64,000 nucleotides of DNA from Daphnia pulex (taxonomy: Eukaryota > Arthropoda > Branchiopoda > Diplostraca > Daphniidae): assembly GCF_021134715.1 (NCBI RefSeq), contig NC_060024.1:9238001-9302000 (forward strand), written 5' to 3'. Both the position numbers and the translations under genes were made by a program. Below the pieces are notes generated by a model. The model saw nothing but the letters and a program-made list of their open reading frames with translations. It had not been told where the DNA came from and did no database searches. The first letter of the stretch is position 1, and the number at the start of each line of letters is the position of its first letter. This document shows, piece by piece, positions 1 to 13,900 of this stretch.

Positions 1-1367
1 TATGCAGTTGGCTACGTGACAAGAAAAGATGGCCGCATAATCCGGTTAATATCTTTCGACTATTTCACAGCCAGTTTGTGTATTGTCACTCATGACGAGA
101 CTCGTTTCATAAATACATCTGGATGCGTTTTCTTTGCCCGAGACTCGTATCTCTTTCTCTCTCTATTCAACATGTTCCTTTCAAAAAATAAAAGTTTGAG
201 TGTGGTCAAAAAGACGAGTTCTGACTGCTAGCGTGATTCTCTGATAAGCTCGTGTTCATTGAGCAACGCAAATTGCTTTCATCTTAATGATCTGATAAAG
301 TACATATACAAGCGACTGGGGTGAGCTAACCAAATTCAAGTTCAATCATGTTTTACTGTTTTAGGGGGAAATGATTGTTTTCAATCAAGGTTGATTTTGG
401 GTAAAACTGTACTCTAATTACGGCATTTACTTTACTTTTACTTCTCTTTTTAACAAATACAAAATGCTAGAAATGGAGAATTTACCCGAAATTGTTCCAA
501 ATTATCCAATGGCGGTCCATCAACACGTGGACAAAATAGCACGAATAAAGAACAACCTGCTCCATCGACGAAAAACTGACAATGAATCAATGGCCCCCGA
601 ATCAACTTGAGCTGGGTTGCATTTCTTTTTTAATTATAATTATTATTTTCGAAGGTGAATCGGCTACCACAAATATTTTTTTAAATAAAATGATTTGATA
701 TAATGACCACAATTTCAAAATCGTGATTCAGTTATAAATATTTTAAAATAAAATTCATGTTGGTCTTTGAAAACGTGAAAACTGAGGGGATGAGTAAACA
801 TCGAGAAAATGTGGATTAGGATGGGGCAATATTTTTCAATCAAAGTTGAATTTGAAATGAGACTATTTTTGAATCATTTGCATTTCTGTCGAATTTTACC
901 CCTATTTCCATTATTTTATGTAATGAAAAAATTATGAATGAGTCAAGAGTTGCGATTCGTTTGAGACCACACAAAATATTAAACCCGATTGTCAACACTA
1001 TACAAAAGGAGTACCCACATATCGAAATTATATAACACTTTCAATTCCAGTAATATGCATAATGTAGCTGCCGTGAAAATAACGTGTTATCAACAAAAAA
1101 GGAGTAAACATCAACTGAAGTTGTTAGATAGACGTAAGGTTCGTCAAGGACAACGAGGTAGAATTGTGACTTTGTGAGTACTGCCAAATATTCTTCTTTT
1201 ATTAGATAACCTCTTTCCAACGCGTGTGCAACTGGATGTTGTCAGTCGACAGTCGACTATTAATATAAAATACTTTTTTTTGGTTGGGATTTACACCCAA
1301 AATTTCCCGCGTTGTATATAACTAAACAGTGATAGCGTGACAACTGAACCTTGGTACATCAAATCAG

Positions 1368-1492
1368 ATGGTATCAACGATTGTTGGAATCACGGAACTG
1401 CTGATGGAAGAGAGAGGCCAAGTGGTGCCGGTGAACGTCAACTAGAATTAGCGGCTCGACTCGCCACGGAAACGGCCGCCTTTCTTGCCCAG
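1368..1492 (+). other. Candidate internal coding exon, unidentified
   Basis: A stretch bounded by CAG at 1365-1367 and a donor GTATAA at 1493 stays open in one frame. It encodes about 42 residues with a biased, protein-like composition: DGINDCWNHG near the start and ERQLELAARLATETAAFLAQ at the end, the latter looking helical. The upstream pyrimidine tract is weak and no partner exon was found, so gene membership is unknown. I do not recognise the family. The minus-strand frame over the same bases looks like a shadow. Confidence 0.3.
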
Positions 1493-4400
1493 GTATAACT
1501 CTAATTGCTGTAAAAATAAATAAAATAAAAATATAAAGACGACATTCCACGTAATAGCGGGCGCATCTCCGCATTGAAAGTCGAATGGCTCGGTTATAGT
1601 TCGCGGCCAACGTGAATCATTAAATTGAAGGTAGTTCAGCCATTTTGAATTTCTTGTTAGAGAAGATGTGAAATAGAATTAATTTCTTTTTGGTTTTGGT
1701 TTTGTTTTGTGTCTTGTTGTTATGCGTGCCGAGTCGAGTTTCTAATTCTACATTCTACCGGTATCGACGAGATTCGGGCACCTTTGGAACTTGTGAAAAT
1801 GTGGAGAATCGTGAACATCTTTGAACCGGCAGCAATTTCACTAATTGAGCGTCCCAAAACATCCAAAGTTGTCCGTTCCCAGCCGTTATTCTCTACATGG
1901 GATGTACTTATTCCAGGGGCACCACACAGACGTCGTAAAGTGTTATCATACGAAAACAAATGAAATTTAATAATCATAGATCTGTCAGGTGTGTTGTTGA
2001 AATGAAAATCCGCGCAGCTTCCAAGAGTTATTGTGTAGATTGTTGTACGGTCGACAACACACAGTCTAATGTACATTTCTCATTTCGTCGCTATTACAGA
2101 AATTGAGATGAATGGCCTTGTGCATTTGTGAGTCTTTTGTTGGATTTTCTCTCTTGATGATGAAAAGGTACTGATGAAGTAGCGCTCGTTATTAGACAAA
2201 CAACCGATTCTCAGTTGTTGGTTGGTGACCCGCCGCTGCGTTGGCATCACTCGTCGTCGTTCCCCTTTTTTGTTTTGTTGCTGCTTCGCTTGGATTATTA
2301 GATTTTCTTTTGTTGGTTGTCCAAACTTTCTTTTGTCTTTTATTTCTTTTCGAGACGACCGAATTATGATTTCAGTCAGCGACGTTGAGACTTGCAGTAG
2401 TAATACAGTCCGGCAGAAGATATATCCCACACAACAACAATAATATACCCGCACGGCCTGCTGTGGGATCTGATAAGGCCAACTATTATTTACTGAAAGA
2501 CACCCAGTCCGATCCGGTTAGTCCGTGACATCATTTTTTTGTTATTGCGGCCACCACCACCGACCCGATGTATTATAATTACATCATCTGGCATCGACGG
2601 CACGGAAGCTCAGTCTCAACATTATTTTCTTTCAATTAAAGTTAACGAAGTTGATCATTAAACGATGGGTAGAGGGCCCATCTTCAACTGTGATTATAGC
2701 CCATTGTCGCAGGGGGGGGTTTAACAGTGCGATTCCAATCGCTGACGACAATTCCTTCCAGATGTCGCCCACCGATAGGATAGACAAGGAGTCCCATGTC
2801 ACATATAGAGGCACCGCTCTTTCATCGCCCCCCAAACTCATTATGCCCATCCATTTTGGTCTTTTTTTTCTACCTTCCTTTTTTCTTTTTCTTGTTCGGC
2901 GGCGCGAGAGGCTTCAACGGCAAACGGCGGGCGGTCGCAGCAGCAAGCAGCAGCCATCTCCTATTTACAGCCCGACTCTTTCGATTATCATTTTTCCGCA
3001 TGCCCGGCTGCTGGCTGGCTGACTGGCTGGCTAGCCCTGCCAATTTCACCATCAACCACGACCTCGGTTTATATGATATTATATAGCTTAGAATTTTTCT
3101 TCTTATACAGCGTATAAATTTATACTAAGAAAGAGAAGAAACTCTTGTTTCTTTTTTGTTTTCCCCCAGTATATATGCTGCCCCAAAAGAGGCAGGCAGA
3201 CGGTTAATGTCATGATTTATCGGCTCAACAGCTTAAGATGCGATTAATTATTCATATGTTTTCGCTGTGTGAGAGAAAGAGAGAGAGAGGGTACAAATAA
3301 ATGAAATGACGCGGATGTTGTATAACACACACAGCACATTTCAGTCAGATTTTTGTTTTGTTTTCTTGTTGTTTAGTCTTTTTTAGGGTTGCCCCTTTTT
3401 GTTGTTGTTATCCCCCGGTTGCGGCGGGCAGCACTCACACAGAGCTCTGATGCAGTTCACGACAGCCTCCGACTCTCGACTCGTAAATCATGAAAACTAC
3501 TACGCGGCTGGTCGCTATCTCAGCCGGACGGAAAACGCTAAAAAACAAAAAATGAAAACAAAAAATAACCCAACCACAAAAAACAAAAAAATACCCAAAA
3601 AATCAAATGTGTAAAAAAAGGTATAGAGAGGTGGACCTGTGTGTGTGTTTCAGCGCAAAAGTGAGGTAAACTATCAAAAAATAAATCCTGCCCATCTCGT
3701 TACCACAGCGGAGGAGCATCAAAAACACCGTATTTGGATTGACCATGAAACGAGCTGCTGGGGGAAATGGCCAAATTTGGTCGAATTCCCCACCGATTTT
3801 GCAATGCAAATTATTGGTTTTATTCGAAGGCGATAGTTAAGATTGGTATTTTTCGTCTATTTTTTTTATTATTTTATTTTCTTACTCTGCTGCGCTGCGC
3901 TGGTGGGAAACGTAACGATTCAAAGCGACGCATCTTTGATTTAGTTCGTATATTTTTTCGTTGGGGGATTTCTTTCGTGTTGAGAGACCAGCAAAAGGGG
4001 AAAAATAAAGACTGTTGGGGGGAGAAAAGAAAAAAAGATGAAGAACGTCTAGGAACAATTCGAGTCAATTAACTCGGTCTGGTCGTAAAATGTGCTCCAG
4101 CAGCGCGAGAGAAGACGCGGCCACAGGATAGCTCGGCCATCACCGTTGAGAGTAGAGAGATAGCCGAGGTCAGGGGTTGGCCGACCGAAAGATGTAAATG
4201 TTTTTTCTTTCTTTTCTTAAGCTCCAGCAACTCGAAAAATGTATAAGTACTTACGCAATATTTCATGACAGAGCTAGCTGCAGCAATCCGTTGGAAGCAG
4301 CAAGAGACTCTTCTTTCTCGTCCGCATCTCTTGGATAAATAATATTTTCCCGGCGTCCCCCATTCGTGATGGCGTTCATCGCCCGCTGATGTCCAGGGCT

Positions 4401-7400
4401 CATGCGCAAACGGAGCCGCCCCTTCCGCACCGTAAACATGTGTGTGTGCAAACAATCTCACACGTCTCGGGCAAGGAGAAACAAAAGGAAAAACCAAAAT
4501 ATTTGCTTCTCTATTTTGTTGTTGTTGTTCTTTTTTTTTTTCCTCCCCATTTGTTTTGAGAGGGAGGAGAGTACACAGCTGAGAAGAGAGAAAAGGTGTT
4601 CAACCGTGGAAAAGCCGCCAGCGGGAAGAAAAAAAAGTTCTAACGGTCGTCTTATGCAGATGATGGCAGCAGTTATCATTTAGATTTTTATTTTATTTTT
4701 TTCAAAACTTTTATTTTCCCTTCAAGTTGGGTTTCTCTTTCGTATTATACCTCTAAATAAAAACACTGGGAGACCAGCAAGCGTTTTGGCTGAATTCTGA
4801 CGCGATGCGAACAGCACAACCACACAGCAGCAGAGTCCCCATGCAAATTCTCCTCTCGCCATCAAACCGATATTCGTAAGTATCCGTCATGTAAGTACCC
4901 TATTACATATAGCAGTCTGCGTGAGCCACGCAAAGTCGAAGGAACTCATTTTCTCAAACCGACGAGAGAAAAGAGATGATGATGGGCTCCCGTCGGCCAT
5001 TAACAGGTCTATTTAGTTGGGGCAGCAGCAGAGGATATTTCTTTCTTTTTTCTACAGCAGCTCTCTCATCATCGGGACTCTGTGGCTCGGTTTCTAATGC
5101 TTAGACATATTATACAGTCTTATATACTAGGCATATAAAAAGTCAAACCGCTTGTAATGGGAAACCCCGTTTTGAAACAGATGAATCATACAAACACACA
5201 CACAGAGAGAGAGAAAGAAGCACGGACATTTCAGCTGCGAACTTGTTCGATGACTTTTGTGATTGTGGAATAGTGAACGATGGTCCGGCTTCGTCCCTCC
5301 TCTCTCTCTGGACACGAAGAGTTGGGGCTGGACAAGAGAACAACAACCCGAAAACTCTCCGTTGAATTTTCTTTTCTTTCCTTTGGGCTGTGCATTTTGA
5401 GCAGAGAGTTAATGTGTTGAAACTACGTCTGCGCCGACTCGTTTTTTACGACGTCCAAAGTACCTTGCTCTCGGAGCAGTTCGGTAGTTCAAACATGGTC
5501 AGTAGTCTGCTGCTGCGTCGTCGTCCATATCGCTTGAGTTCGGAGAGTTCCATCTTTACACGCGTTTGGTCTAAAACTTAATAAGCGTCGAAACACGGTC
5601 CGCGCTCTGCTCTCACATCATCGCCTTCCACATTTTCAGTAGGGTTTCCGACTCCAGACGCCCCATCACAAGTTCATAAAAAAAGAATGCGCCCAGTCAA
5701 TTTTGATAAATAGGTAATTAATGATGAACGCGCAGAGCTGGAAAAAATAGACACGAACCAAATACTACTACTTTGGCTGTCCTGGCGTTTCGAGTTTTTT
5801 TTCAAGAAACAAGTTCTCTCATTCGTCCAATTTTATATTCCGTGCGCAATTAACTTGACCAGCTGTTTTCTATTTTTAACTCCTTTCAAAAAAATATTTG
5901 ATTTAGATTGATATTTTCCCTTGGCCGCATATAATCCATCGGAAGTGGTCAGTCGCGATTTCAATTAACTTGTAATCGAATCACGCACAGTGTATATCCA
6001 TTTACGTATGTTTACGATGATAGAGCAAGAGGGGGCGTGTCAATGGAGCCACCGATGGGATATCTAAACCCAAGAAAAAACCCAAACTCAAACGATATTT
6101 CTTTGTTGAAAAGATATAATATAATAACGAGCTGTTGTGTACATGCAAACCCTCTCCAGTTGGTTCGACTTCTTCTCTGGCTTGTTTAGGCGGCATTTTG
6201 TGCATAGGGGAAACCTGCTGAGCTGATCAATGGCAGTTGAGCATTCGTTGCAGCGCGACGGGCGGCCCATATCCCTAGAAGAAGACGGGATTATACATAG
6301 AAAAGGAAAACAGTGAAGAGAGAGAGAGAGAGAACTGGGCAGTTTCACGGACTCCCATCGAGAGCCTTTCAACAAGTGATCTCTGACTTGTTACACGCAT
6401 CATCCATCCCGTCATAGTCTCGACGGCACTGCCAGCCGCTTTCCGTCCCAAAAACTCGTGAAAAACACATCAACTGCGATTGGTCATCCCCCCTCTTCTT
6501 TGAGAAAATATTTTGGTTGCGAGTCTTGTTATTTTTCCGTGAAAACAAAGAGAAAGCGAGAGGGGCTCCCTCGTCGGCGTTAATGCAATCAAAATATCGT
6601 CCATCACGATAGGCGATCGAGAAAAAAAAAAACGCCCGGAGCGCGGCCAATGGTTCCAACAGCGATGGCTCCTATTGAGATTTACGGATTGAGTCGTGCG
6701 GGCCGGACCCCCACGCGGAGAAGAGTTTCAATTCAATCACGGACTTCAATTGACTTGGCACAATCTTCATATCGGTTCTACTTCTTAAAATCGTGTATTC
6801 AAATCAAACTGTTGGAGACAGAAAAAAAAAATTTCAGAAAGTTGATTGACATTTTAAATCAATGGTATAAAACTAGACTTGGTTTCTGTCTTAATTTTTG
6901 TTGTTTTTTTTCCTTTATCGGTGCATGTATAATATGTAAGATTCGATAAGACAAATCCTGATAAATTCGATGTAAGTGAAGCAGTCCATACGTACCTCAA
7001 TCAATCAATCTAATATAGCACTTTGGAAGCAGCAGAGAATAAGAACAAAAATCGAGAAGGAGAAACGGGCACGTTCACGAATAAGCCAATTACTTTTTTG
7101 AATGAATATTTGAATATGATTGCTATATCTATACGACGGGCATACATTATTAGTTTAAGGTACGTTATGGCCACTTAATGCAACGCAAACTGAAGTTAAT
7201 ATGACTTCAGAGTTCAGACGGACAGGCACTCACTAACCACACACGCGCGCGAAAGTGTGAAAAGTACCAGGTGCATTTTGTTTTTGTGATTAGTTCTGTT
7301 TTTCTTTTAATAATATAAGGCATTTCTGTTTCAGCTAGACTATCCCGTTAAATTAATTAAAGTACAACCACCATTTCCCTCCAACAATCTCGACACACCA

Positions 7401-7641
7401 GTGTTAAATCAAGTGCACTTGTTTAAATTGTTTCTTTTTGACATTCATCTTTCTCTGTATGATTCTTGTTAAACAAAAGTTTCGATGATTCTTCTCTAGG
7501 ATTGGGGGAGAGGATTCTAATTCTAAACTCAAGTTGAATCGAGTGTGGATGAATGAATTATTATATGGGGCGGGGAAACAACGATGGTGAGATTTGTTGG
7601 TCCGTTAAGAGAGACAACAGAAAAAAAAAAAAAGTTTAAAT

Positions 7642-7647
7642 TTTAAT
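7642..7647 (-). terminator. Possible poly(A) signal of the KASH gene
   Basis: On the minus strand these bases read ATTAAA, about 310 bases past the KASH stop codon. The surrounding sequence is A/T-rich, so the match may be chance. Confidence 0.25.
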
Positions 7648-7955
7648 TTAAGAGTGGCACAATGAGCGAACTCCGACGCCATCTAACGACGTCTGGAGAA
7701 AATGGGGAGGATACAAAATTAATACTTGGTACTTTGTTAGCAAAAGGGGAAAAAAATGAATGACACAGAATTATCCTCAAATTCCCTATGAAAGGATCTC
7801 AACATCATCTAATTTACTCAACGGTTAGCTACGCTCGAATGAAAATAATAATAATAATGCTAGTCGGCTCCGACAGTATCAAAAGAATAAAGGCCAAGAA
7901 GTTTGGAATTAATTGGGGGCTCGATAGGAGAAGAAGAAGATCCATCATTCAGTGT

Positions 7956-10900
7956 TTAGATAGGAGGTGGGCCTCCCAGGTAACTTAATTTCGGAACAAG
8001 GGAGCTGCCAAAAGTGTTGAGGTAATTGCAACAAGAAGGCTCCATGACGCAGGCGGCCAGGAGCAAAGCAATGAGGGCGAGGTGAAACGGTAGAGCCGCT
8101 CTGACGATGCGCCACCAATAAGGGACCGCCGAGCGACAGGCCGCTGCTGTAGACGCCACGGCACCGGCACGCCGTTGTTGTTTCTTCTTGGGGACAAGGA
8201 GCGGGTCGGTCTGGACCGAAATCTCCTTAACGGGCGGCGGAAGAATGAGAGTCTGGGCATGGCTGGCTGTTGGTGAGACTTTCACTGGCTGGGGCAGCTG
8301 TGAAAGTTGGCTGTGCAACAGAATCAGGTCCTGTTGCGTTTGGTCGAGTGTTCGGTTGATACGCGTCAGGGCTGCGTTGCCAGGAGCCAAAGCAGTTTCC
8401 AATTTCCGGGCCAGTTGTCTCAGAGAGTGCAATCGCTTCTCGCGTTCGCCCAACGAGATAAATTCACCGTCGGAGCCCGACGAAATTCCAGAGTCACACT
8501 GCACGCTCAACTGAATGCTGCTCCAGTTTTCCATCCATTTGGAACCTTGAAACAAACAAAGAGAAATATTAAAAATCAAAAACCCGTTGTAAAATGAAGA
8601 CCGTGTAAAATAAAGTTGCTTACTTTGGCATGTGTCCAATGTTGCAACCGGAGCAGGTTGGGACGGATCGCTGTTTTGAAAGTCAATGTAGGACCGAACT
8701 TTCTTCTGGTCGGCAGCAATTTCGGCTTTGAGATTCAACAACAGCTCCTGGAACTCTTTCCATGTCCTTTCGGCATCTTCCAATAGGGCCTCCTTTTCCG
8801 ACACCTTGAGGACAAGCGCTTCCCACATGTGGTAGAGACCCGAAACATCTTCTTTCAAGTTGATACCATCTTCAGTTGAAGGCTGCTTAGCCATACAGCT
8901 GTGGACATCAACATTAATTTGCAACAGTGATTCCTTCTCTGCATCGATTTGAGCTTTGATTTGGTGAATCTTGTTCAGATTGAGCTGAAAGTCTCCATCC
9001 ACACCGGTGTCCAGCACGAGTCCTTCAAGCTCTACAAGCTTGTTTCTGACAGTTTGCACTTGCTGTTGAAGCTGTCGTTGCAGGAGGCCATCCTGAAGGA
9101 GAGGAGCAACCTCAGTATCCAGCTGGGCCCATTTATCAATCAAATCTGAAACCAACCAGACAATTAGAAACATAAATAATTAGGACCTAATTTGATCATC
9201 ATACCTCGAACAGGCTTCAATGCATGCTCATCTGCCGACATTTTAAGATGAGACAGTATAGTTTGCAGACACTGAAGGTTGGTTCGACAAGTTGCCAGCA
9301 ATTCAGCCTGCAAAAAACACAAGATTTTTATTATTTCAGCAACTCTAACATTCAACGCTTCAAACAACATGAAATTCTAAAATTAGCCTTTCACTTAAGC
9401 GTGAGCGTGAAACAAAACTAACCCCAGAACGGTTGGAAAAATGGATGTCACACTAATTGGCCCATTAGCGTTCAAAGTTTCACGGTACCAAAAAGGTTGA
9501 TTCACCCATAAAAATAGAAATCAAACAAGGACGTTTTAACAGATGGCTGGTCATGGAGAATGAACGTCGAAGCCATTTTCCAGTTTCCAGGTACTAGAGG
9601 TTGCTGTTGTGTCAGTTAGTGAGTCATGAGTCAACAAACAACTTATAAGGCCATCTATTGCTCAAGCTTAGAATGATGACGTTCATTTCCCTTAATCTGC
9701 CTTTGTAGCGATTTCAATTCCCCCCTAACAAAGCAACAAATCCTATCCGACTTTCTTCTGTGAGAAAACATTTACTTACATATTGAGAGGGTTCCAGTCT
9801 GTTGGTGTTGACCACTTTGTGGAAAGTATTGAGTGCAATAGTGAACTGGGAAGCCGAAGTTTCAACAACGTGAACTAGGTCGTCCACATCTGAATCAGAG
9901 TCTAAAAGGCGCAGTTCAGTCAGAGCTGAACGATCCGCCATTCCGAATCCTTTTGGCCGTTTTGGTGGTGAACGTTTTGGCAAATGGTGCGGGCGGAAGC
10001 CGCGCAAATCGGCGCTCAGGCTTGACGGGCAATCAGATAGGCTGTCCAGGTCATTGCGGTAATCTTCGCCAAATTCCAGCAAGCGACGGGCGCTATCAGC
10101 ATCTGGTGGATCTTCGCTGTAAGCCTCACTAGCATAGCGTTCCTGATCAAGAATAACAAATAAATAATTTAAGTCGTGTTCTCTTTTGAATCACCCAATT
10201 TTTTAAAAATAATTACCAAATAATTATCCCAAGCCTGTTCGGAGAAATTGCTCGTTTCGTCGACATGGCCAAGACACAGCTCGCCGTCGCTTGGTGCCGA
10301 GCGCGGGCTGGAGTTGGTGGACGGTGGTGGTGGCTTCAGCGGGCTGGATTGTGCGTTGACCAGTGGGCCGGCCGCGATTGGCAATGGGGCCGTCGCATCA
10401 ACTATCCGCGTCAGAGTAGACGATTTGACAATGCGACGGCTGCGTTGACTTCCCGCTCCGGCGCTGCTGCTCTCTCCGGATGAAGAGGCGGAAGCGGCCG
10501 AAGCCGAGAGCCTCGACGATTGCAATGTCACACCACTGCCGTCGTTGACTCCCAAGAAGATTTGTGCGTCGAGATCACCCCGGCGAGACAGGGACATCAT
10601 GTTTCGAAGACGGGCAGAGTGTCTGCGTTGACGTTGGCGCGCTCCGCCGGCGCTGGCCGACCCCGAACTGCTGAGAGCGGCCAATGAAGATCCGAGTCCT
10701 TCAGTCGATGGAGACAGGCGATCCTTTTGAGTCGATGCGTGGCACATGAGAGGGCGAGAGCCGGGCAAACAAGGCGAGTGGGCCGGAGAGGACGTGAGAT
10801 GATTCAGGGCCGTTTCTGAGGCAGCCCAGCGGGCCGATGCACCACCCGAGCCGTTGGAACCCAACGTCGTCGTCCCCGAAAGTCCCGAGAAGCTGAGCGG

Positions 10901-13900
10901 CCTTTGAGGTTTGATCCGTTGTCGCGTTCGCATAACCACCGGAGAAGCTTCCACGGTCTCTGTCGATCCCGGAACTAGGAACGTTCGATTTAACGTGGCC
11001 GATCGTCGTCCGCTGCTTCCAGGCGTCTCTTGCACGTCTTCTTCATCCGTCTCACCTTCAGAAGTGAGCTCGCTGCTAGCATCACACTCGCTGTTGTGGA
11101 CCACTTCTGGGTTGTTGTAGCGCGCTTCCGGCTTGCGGTTCTTGCTTCGACATGCCTCGCCGGACAAAGAAACCATCTGTTCGGCCTCCGTTACCAGTTT
11201 GTGTACCTTCTCCTTGTTGTAGACGCGACTAGCGTCTACTAGAAACAAGAAAAAACCAAACAAAAAAATTGAGAAATTTTCAAATTGATTTCAAATAGAA
11301 ATCGATTGTTGTTGTTGTTTTGTTGTTTTCAGATGTTGTACCTTTGTGTTCAGACTCTTCTGGCGAGTCGGCAGACCCGCTTGGAGGCGGAAGTAAACTT
11401 TCTTCCAGTTCACTGGCTTCATCCAACTCGATGCCGCCGCCCTGTAGCCAGTCAGATTCTGAAGAGTACTGGAACCAAGACTTACTGGACGAGTCGTTAT
11501 CTTCGTCGCTCTCGAAACTGAGCTTCTTTCTCACGGTCGTATCGTGGCCGTCGATTTCGTCCGCCTGCGTGAATCCAGAACAAAACAAAACAAGCCGTTC
11601 CCGTTAAAAATGTACATTTCATTTCAATTAGCTCGACTTGTTTGGATGTCATTCAATGATGTCAATCATTACCACTCGACCGGAAGTGTTGGAAGAATAG
11701 ATCCACTCATTCTCGCTACTGTCGTTGGAGCGGACCAGGGCGCCGTCGGAAAGGTTGGAGCTTCGCTTCCGCGCCGAGCCCTTGACATCCTCTTGAGCAA
11801 TCTAAAAATATGACAAACAATCATAAATAACCCGAGAAAATAAATACTTCCGGAAATGTGGGTGACACTTAGTAACGTATAATATAATATACGGGTGTTT
11901 TTGATATTTACCGGGGAATTCTGTGGCCGCGAGTTTTCAGAGTCCGTGTCCGGGTGCTTAAATTCGTAGACGCCCATGTTGGTCCTGGAAGTGGAGACGG
12001 GAACGGCTGCCGGTAGCGGTGGCGATAGGCCGCCTTCGGCATTCGACTGCCGCATCTCTTGCTCGTCCACCTTTCATGTCAACACAATTTTTATACATAT
12101 AATATAAGTTATGAAAGATATTTTCTCTTCTGTTATATTAGAGCCTCGAGCATCATCGATCGCTTCGTCAGATAATCCTCAACTTTAAGTCAAAGTCACG
12201 ATGCACGTACACTGTGTGGACTCTATTTTTTTCTTTTTCAGTTCTGAATCTCTTAAATCTTTCATGAGTTTTCGAAATAGACATTGATCTGGATTTATCT
12301 GACGAGCGGGACAAGACAAAAACACGTTTGAGACAGACCTGCCCGGCTATGTGATTGATGTGAGACGGACTGGAATCGTCAAGTCGGGCTTGCTTCCTAG
12401 GCAATCCGACTTCGCTTTCCGGGCTGCTGATTGCCGCTCTCCGCCCGTTCCAGAATTCCTGTACACACACCAAAAAGAAAAAGAGAAACACCAAAGTTTT
12501 AGCGTCGTCCACAACCCAACAAACACACACGCAGACATTTTTCTGGAAAAGGAAGAAGAGGAGAAGAAGAAGAAGAGGAAAAAAAGGGATTCGAAAATAG
12601 AATGCAAGGCGGTCCCAGGTCAGAAAGACACACTCTTCCACTACATTTACAAAAGGAGAAGACGGCTAGGAGAAGTATAGAAGAGAGAAATGAAAAGAGA
12701 AAGGGAGAAAAAGAACGCGCATGAAAGTAGGCCATTTCTCTCTCTCTCTCCTTCCCTCCTAAATTGGAATGGTGGATAGCTAGGGAACCTTTTTGTCTAT
12801 CGAAGAGAAGGGGGGAACCTGTATCTTTTTTTTTATTTTTCACGCAGAGTATCAAACACGCGAGTTTCTAGTCAAAGTCTCTCCAGCGCTCCAAACTCCC
12901 ACCCATCTACGTGCGGTTCGAGCCAGATGTCCAGCTATTAAGCGGGCCACCATTTCCGACGAAACTCCACCTTTTCACAACATTCTAGAGAGTGGACAAA
13001 CGGACAAACTCCACAGCGAGACAATGACCAGCGGGGGAACGCAGAGGGGTGACAGTCAACGTACCGACATTATTATTATAGTATATACTATTTTATACCA
13101 TCCGAGTTGATTATCGACCAACTTAATCAAATGTGTTACACGTCTATAATCTAAACGGACGCCGTGATCGATCACCAAAAAGTTACTCGTAAGAATATTT
13201 TCGTTTTTAAATAATAATAAAAATAAAAGAATAACCGTTCAAGTCGCCAAGGTGACCGTTACGAGCGCGTCTAGAGAGGTGCGTTAGTCACGCATACACA
13301 CGAAACGGTTATGGGACTTTAGGGAATTTTGTAAATAATCAAGCGTTGTTATCTCTCTCAGATACGGCGGGATGCGCCATTTGATCAAACGATAACCATC
13401 CCATTTGGGTGCTTAAATACGAGAAAAGTCTATTAGATGAAATATGAGAAGGGGGGTCCGTCCCATACGGGGGGATTAGAAAGTCGAAATAACAAAGTCG
13501 ACGGGGGAGCAACAAAGCATTTCAAATTACCACCAACATGAATATATATCTCTCGTATAAAATATATAAGATATATGTATGCAATCGATTGTTGACCAGG
13601 CGAGCCATTCAAACACCGGAATTGAAATGAGCCGTGCAATCAACAGGCAAAACCGCCGCCCCACCTATTTGAATAGCAATGACTGTCGGCACCTCACCCT
13701 TCCCCAAAAAAACCGAGTGGAGAGACCCTCGCATTTACATGTCTACTCACGATGAAGAAAATAAACAATGGCAGATCCTTCTTAGCTTCTTTCGAGCTGG
13801 TCAAAATAAACACAGAAGGAGCCGAATGGGAGAGAGAGAGATATGGCTAGATAACGAGACGTCGGATTGGATTCTAAACATGGAGCGATGCTGTTGATGT

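Larger units (their letters stand above)
1..7955. other. Gene-poor flank, no confident gene
   Basis: I find no chain of exons here that keeps reading phase. Open frames are short (mostly under 125 codons), rich in Ser/Arg/Phe, and occur on both strands over the same bases, as expected by chance. The stretch holds GA/CT and T-rich low-complexity tracts (for example 3270-3290 and 6315-6333). The rightmost part is probably the 3' untranslated region of the KASH gene that ends at 7956. One candidate exon at 1368-1492 is listed separately. Promoters or distal exons of a gene outside the window could lie here unseen. Confidence 0.5.

Noticed and set aside
2222-2454. Overlapping frames on both strands near 2.2-2.4 kb
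   Set aside because: Low-complexity pyrimidine-rich sequence, no splice partners and no family features.
12351-12680. Lys/Glu-rich plus-strand frame of 109 codons
   Set aside because: Antisense to KASH exon 12339-12458 and to the A/G-rich intron sequence beside it.
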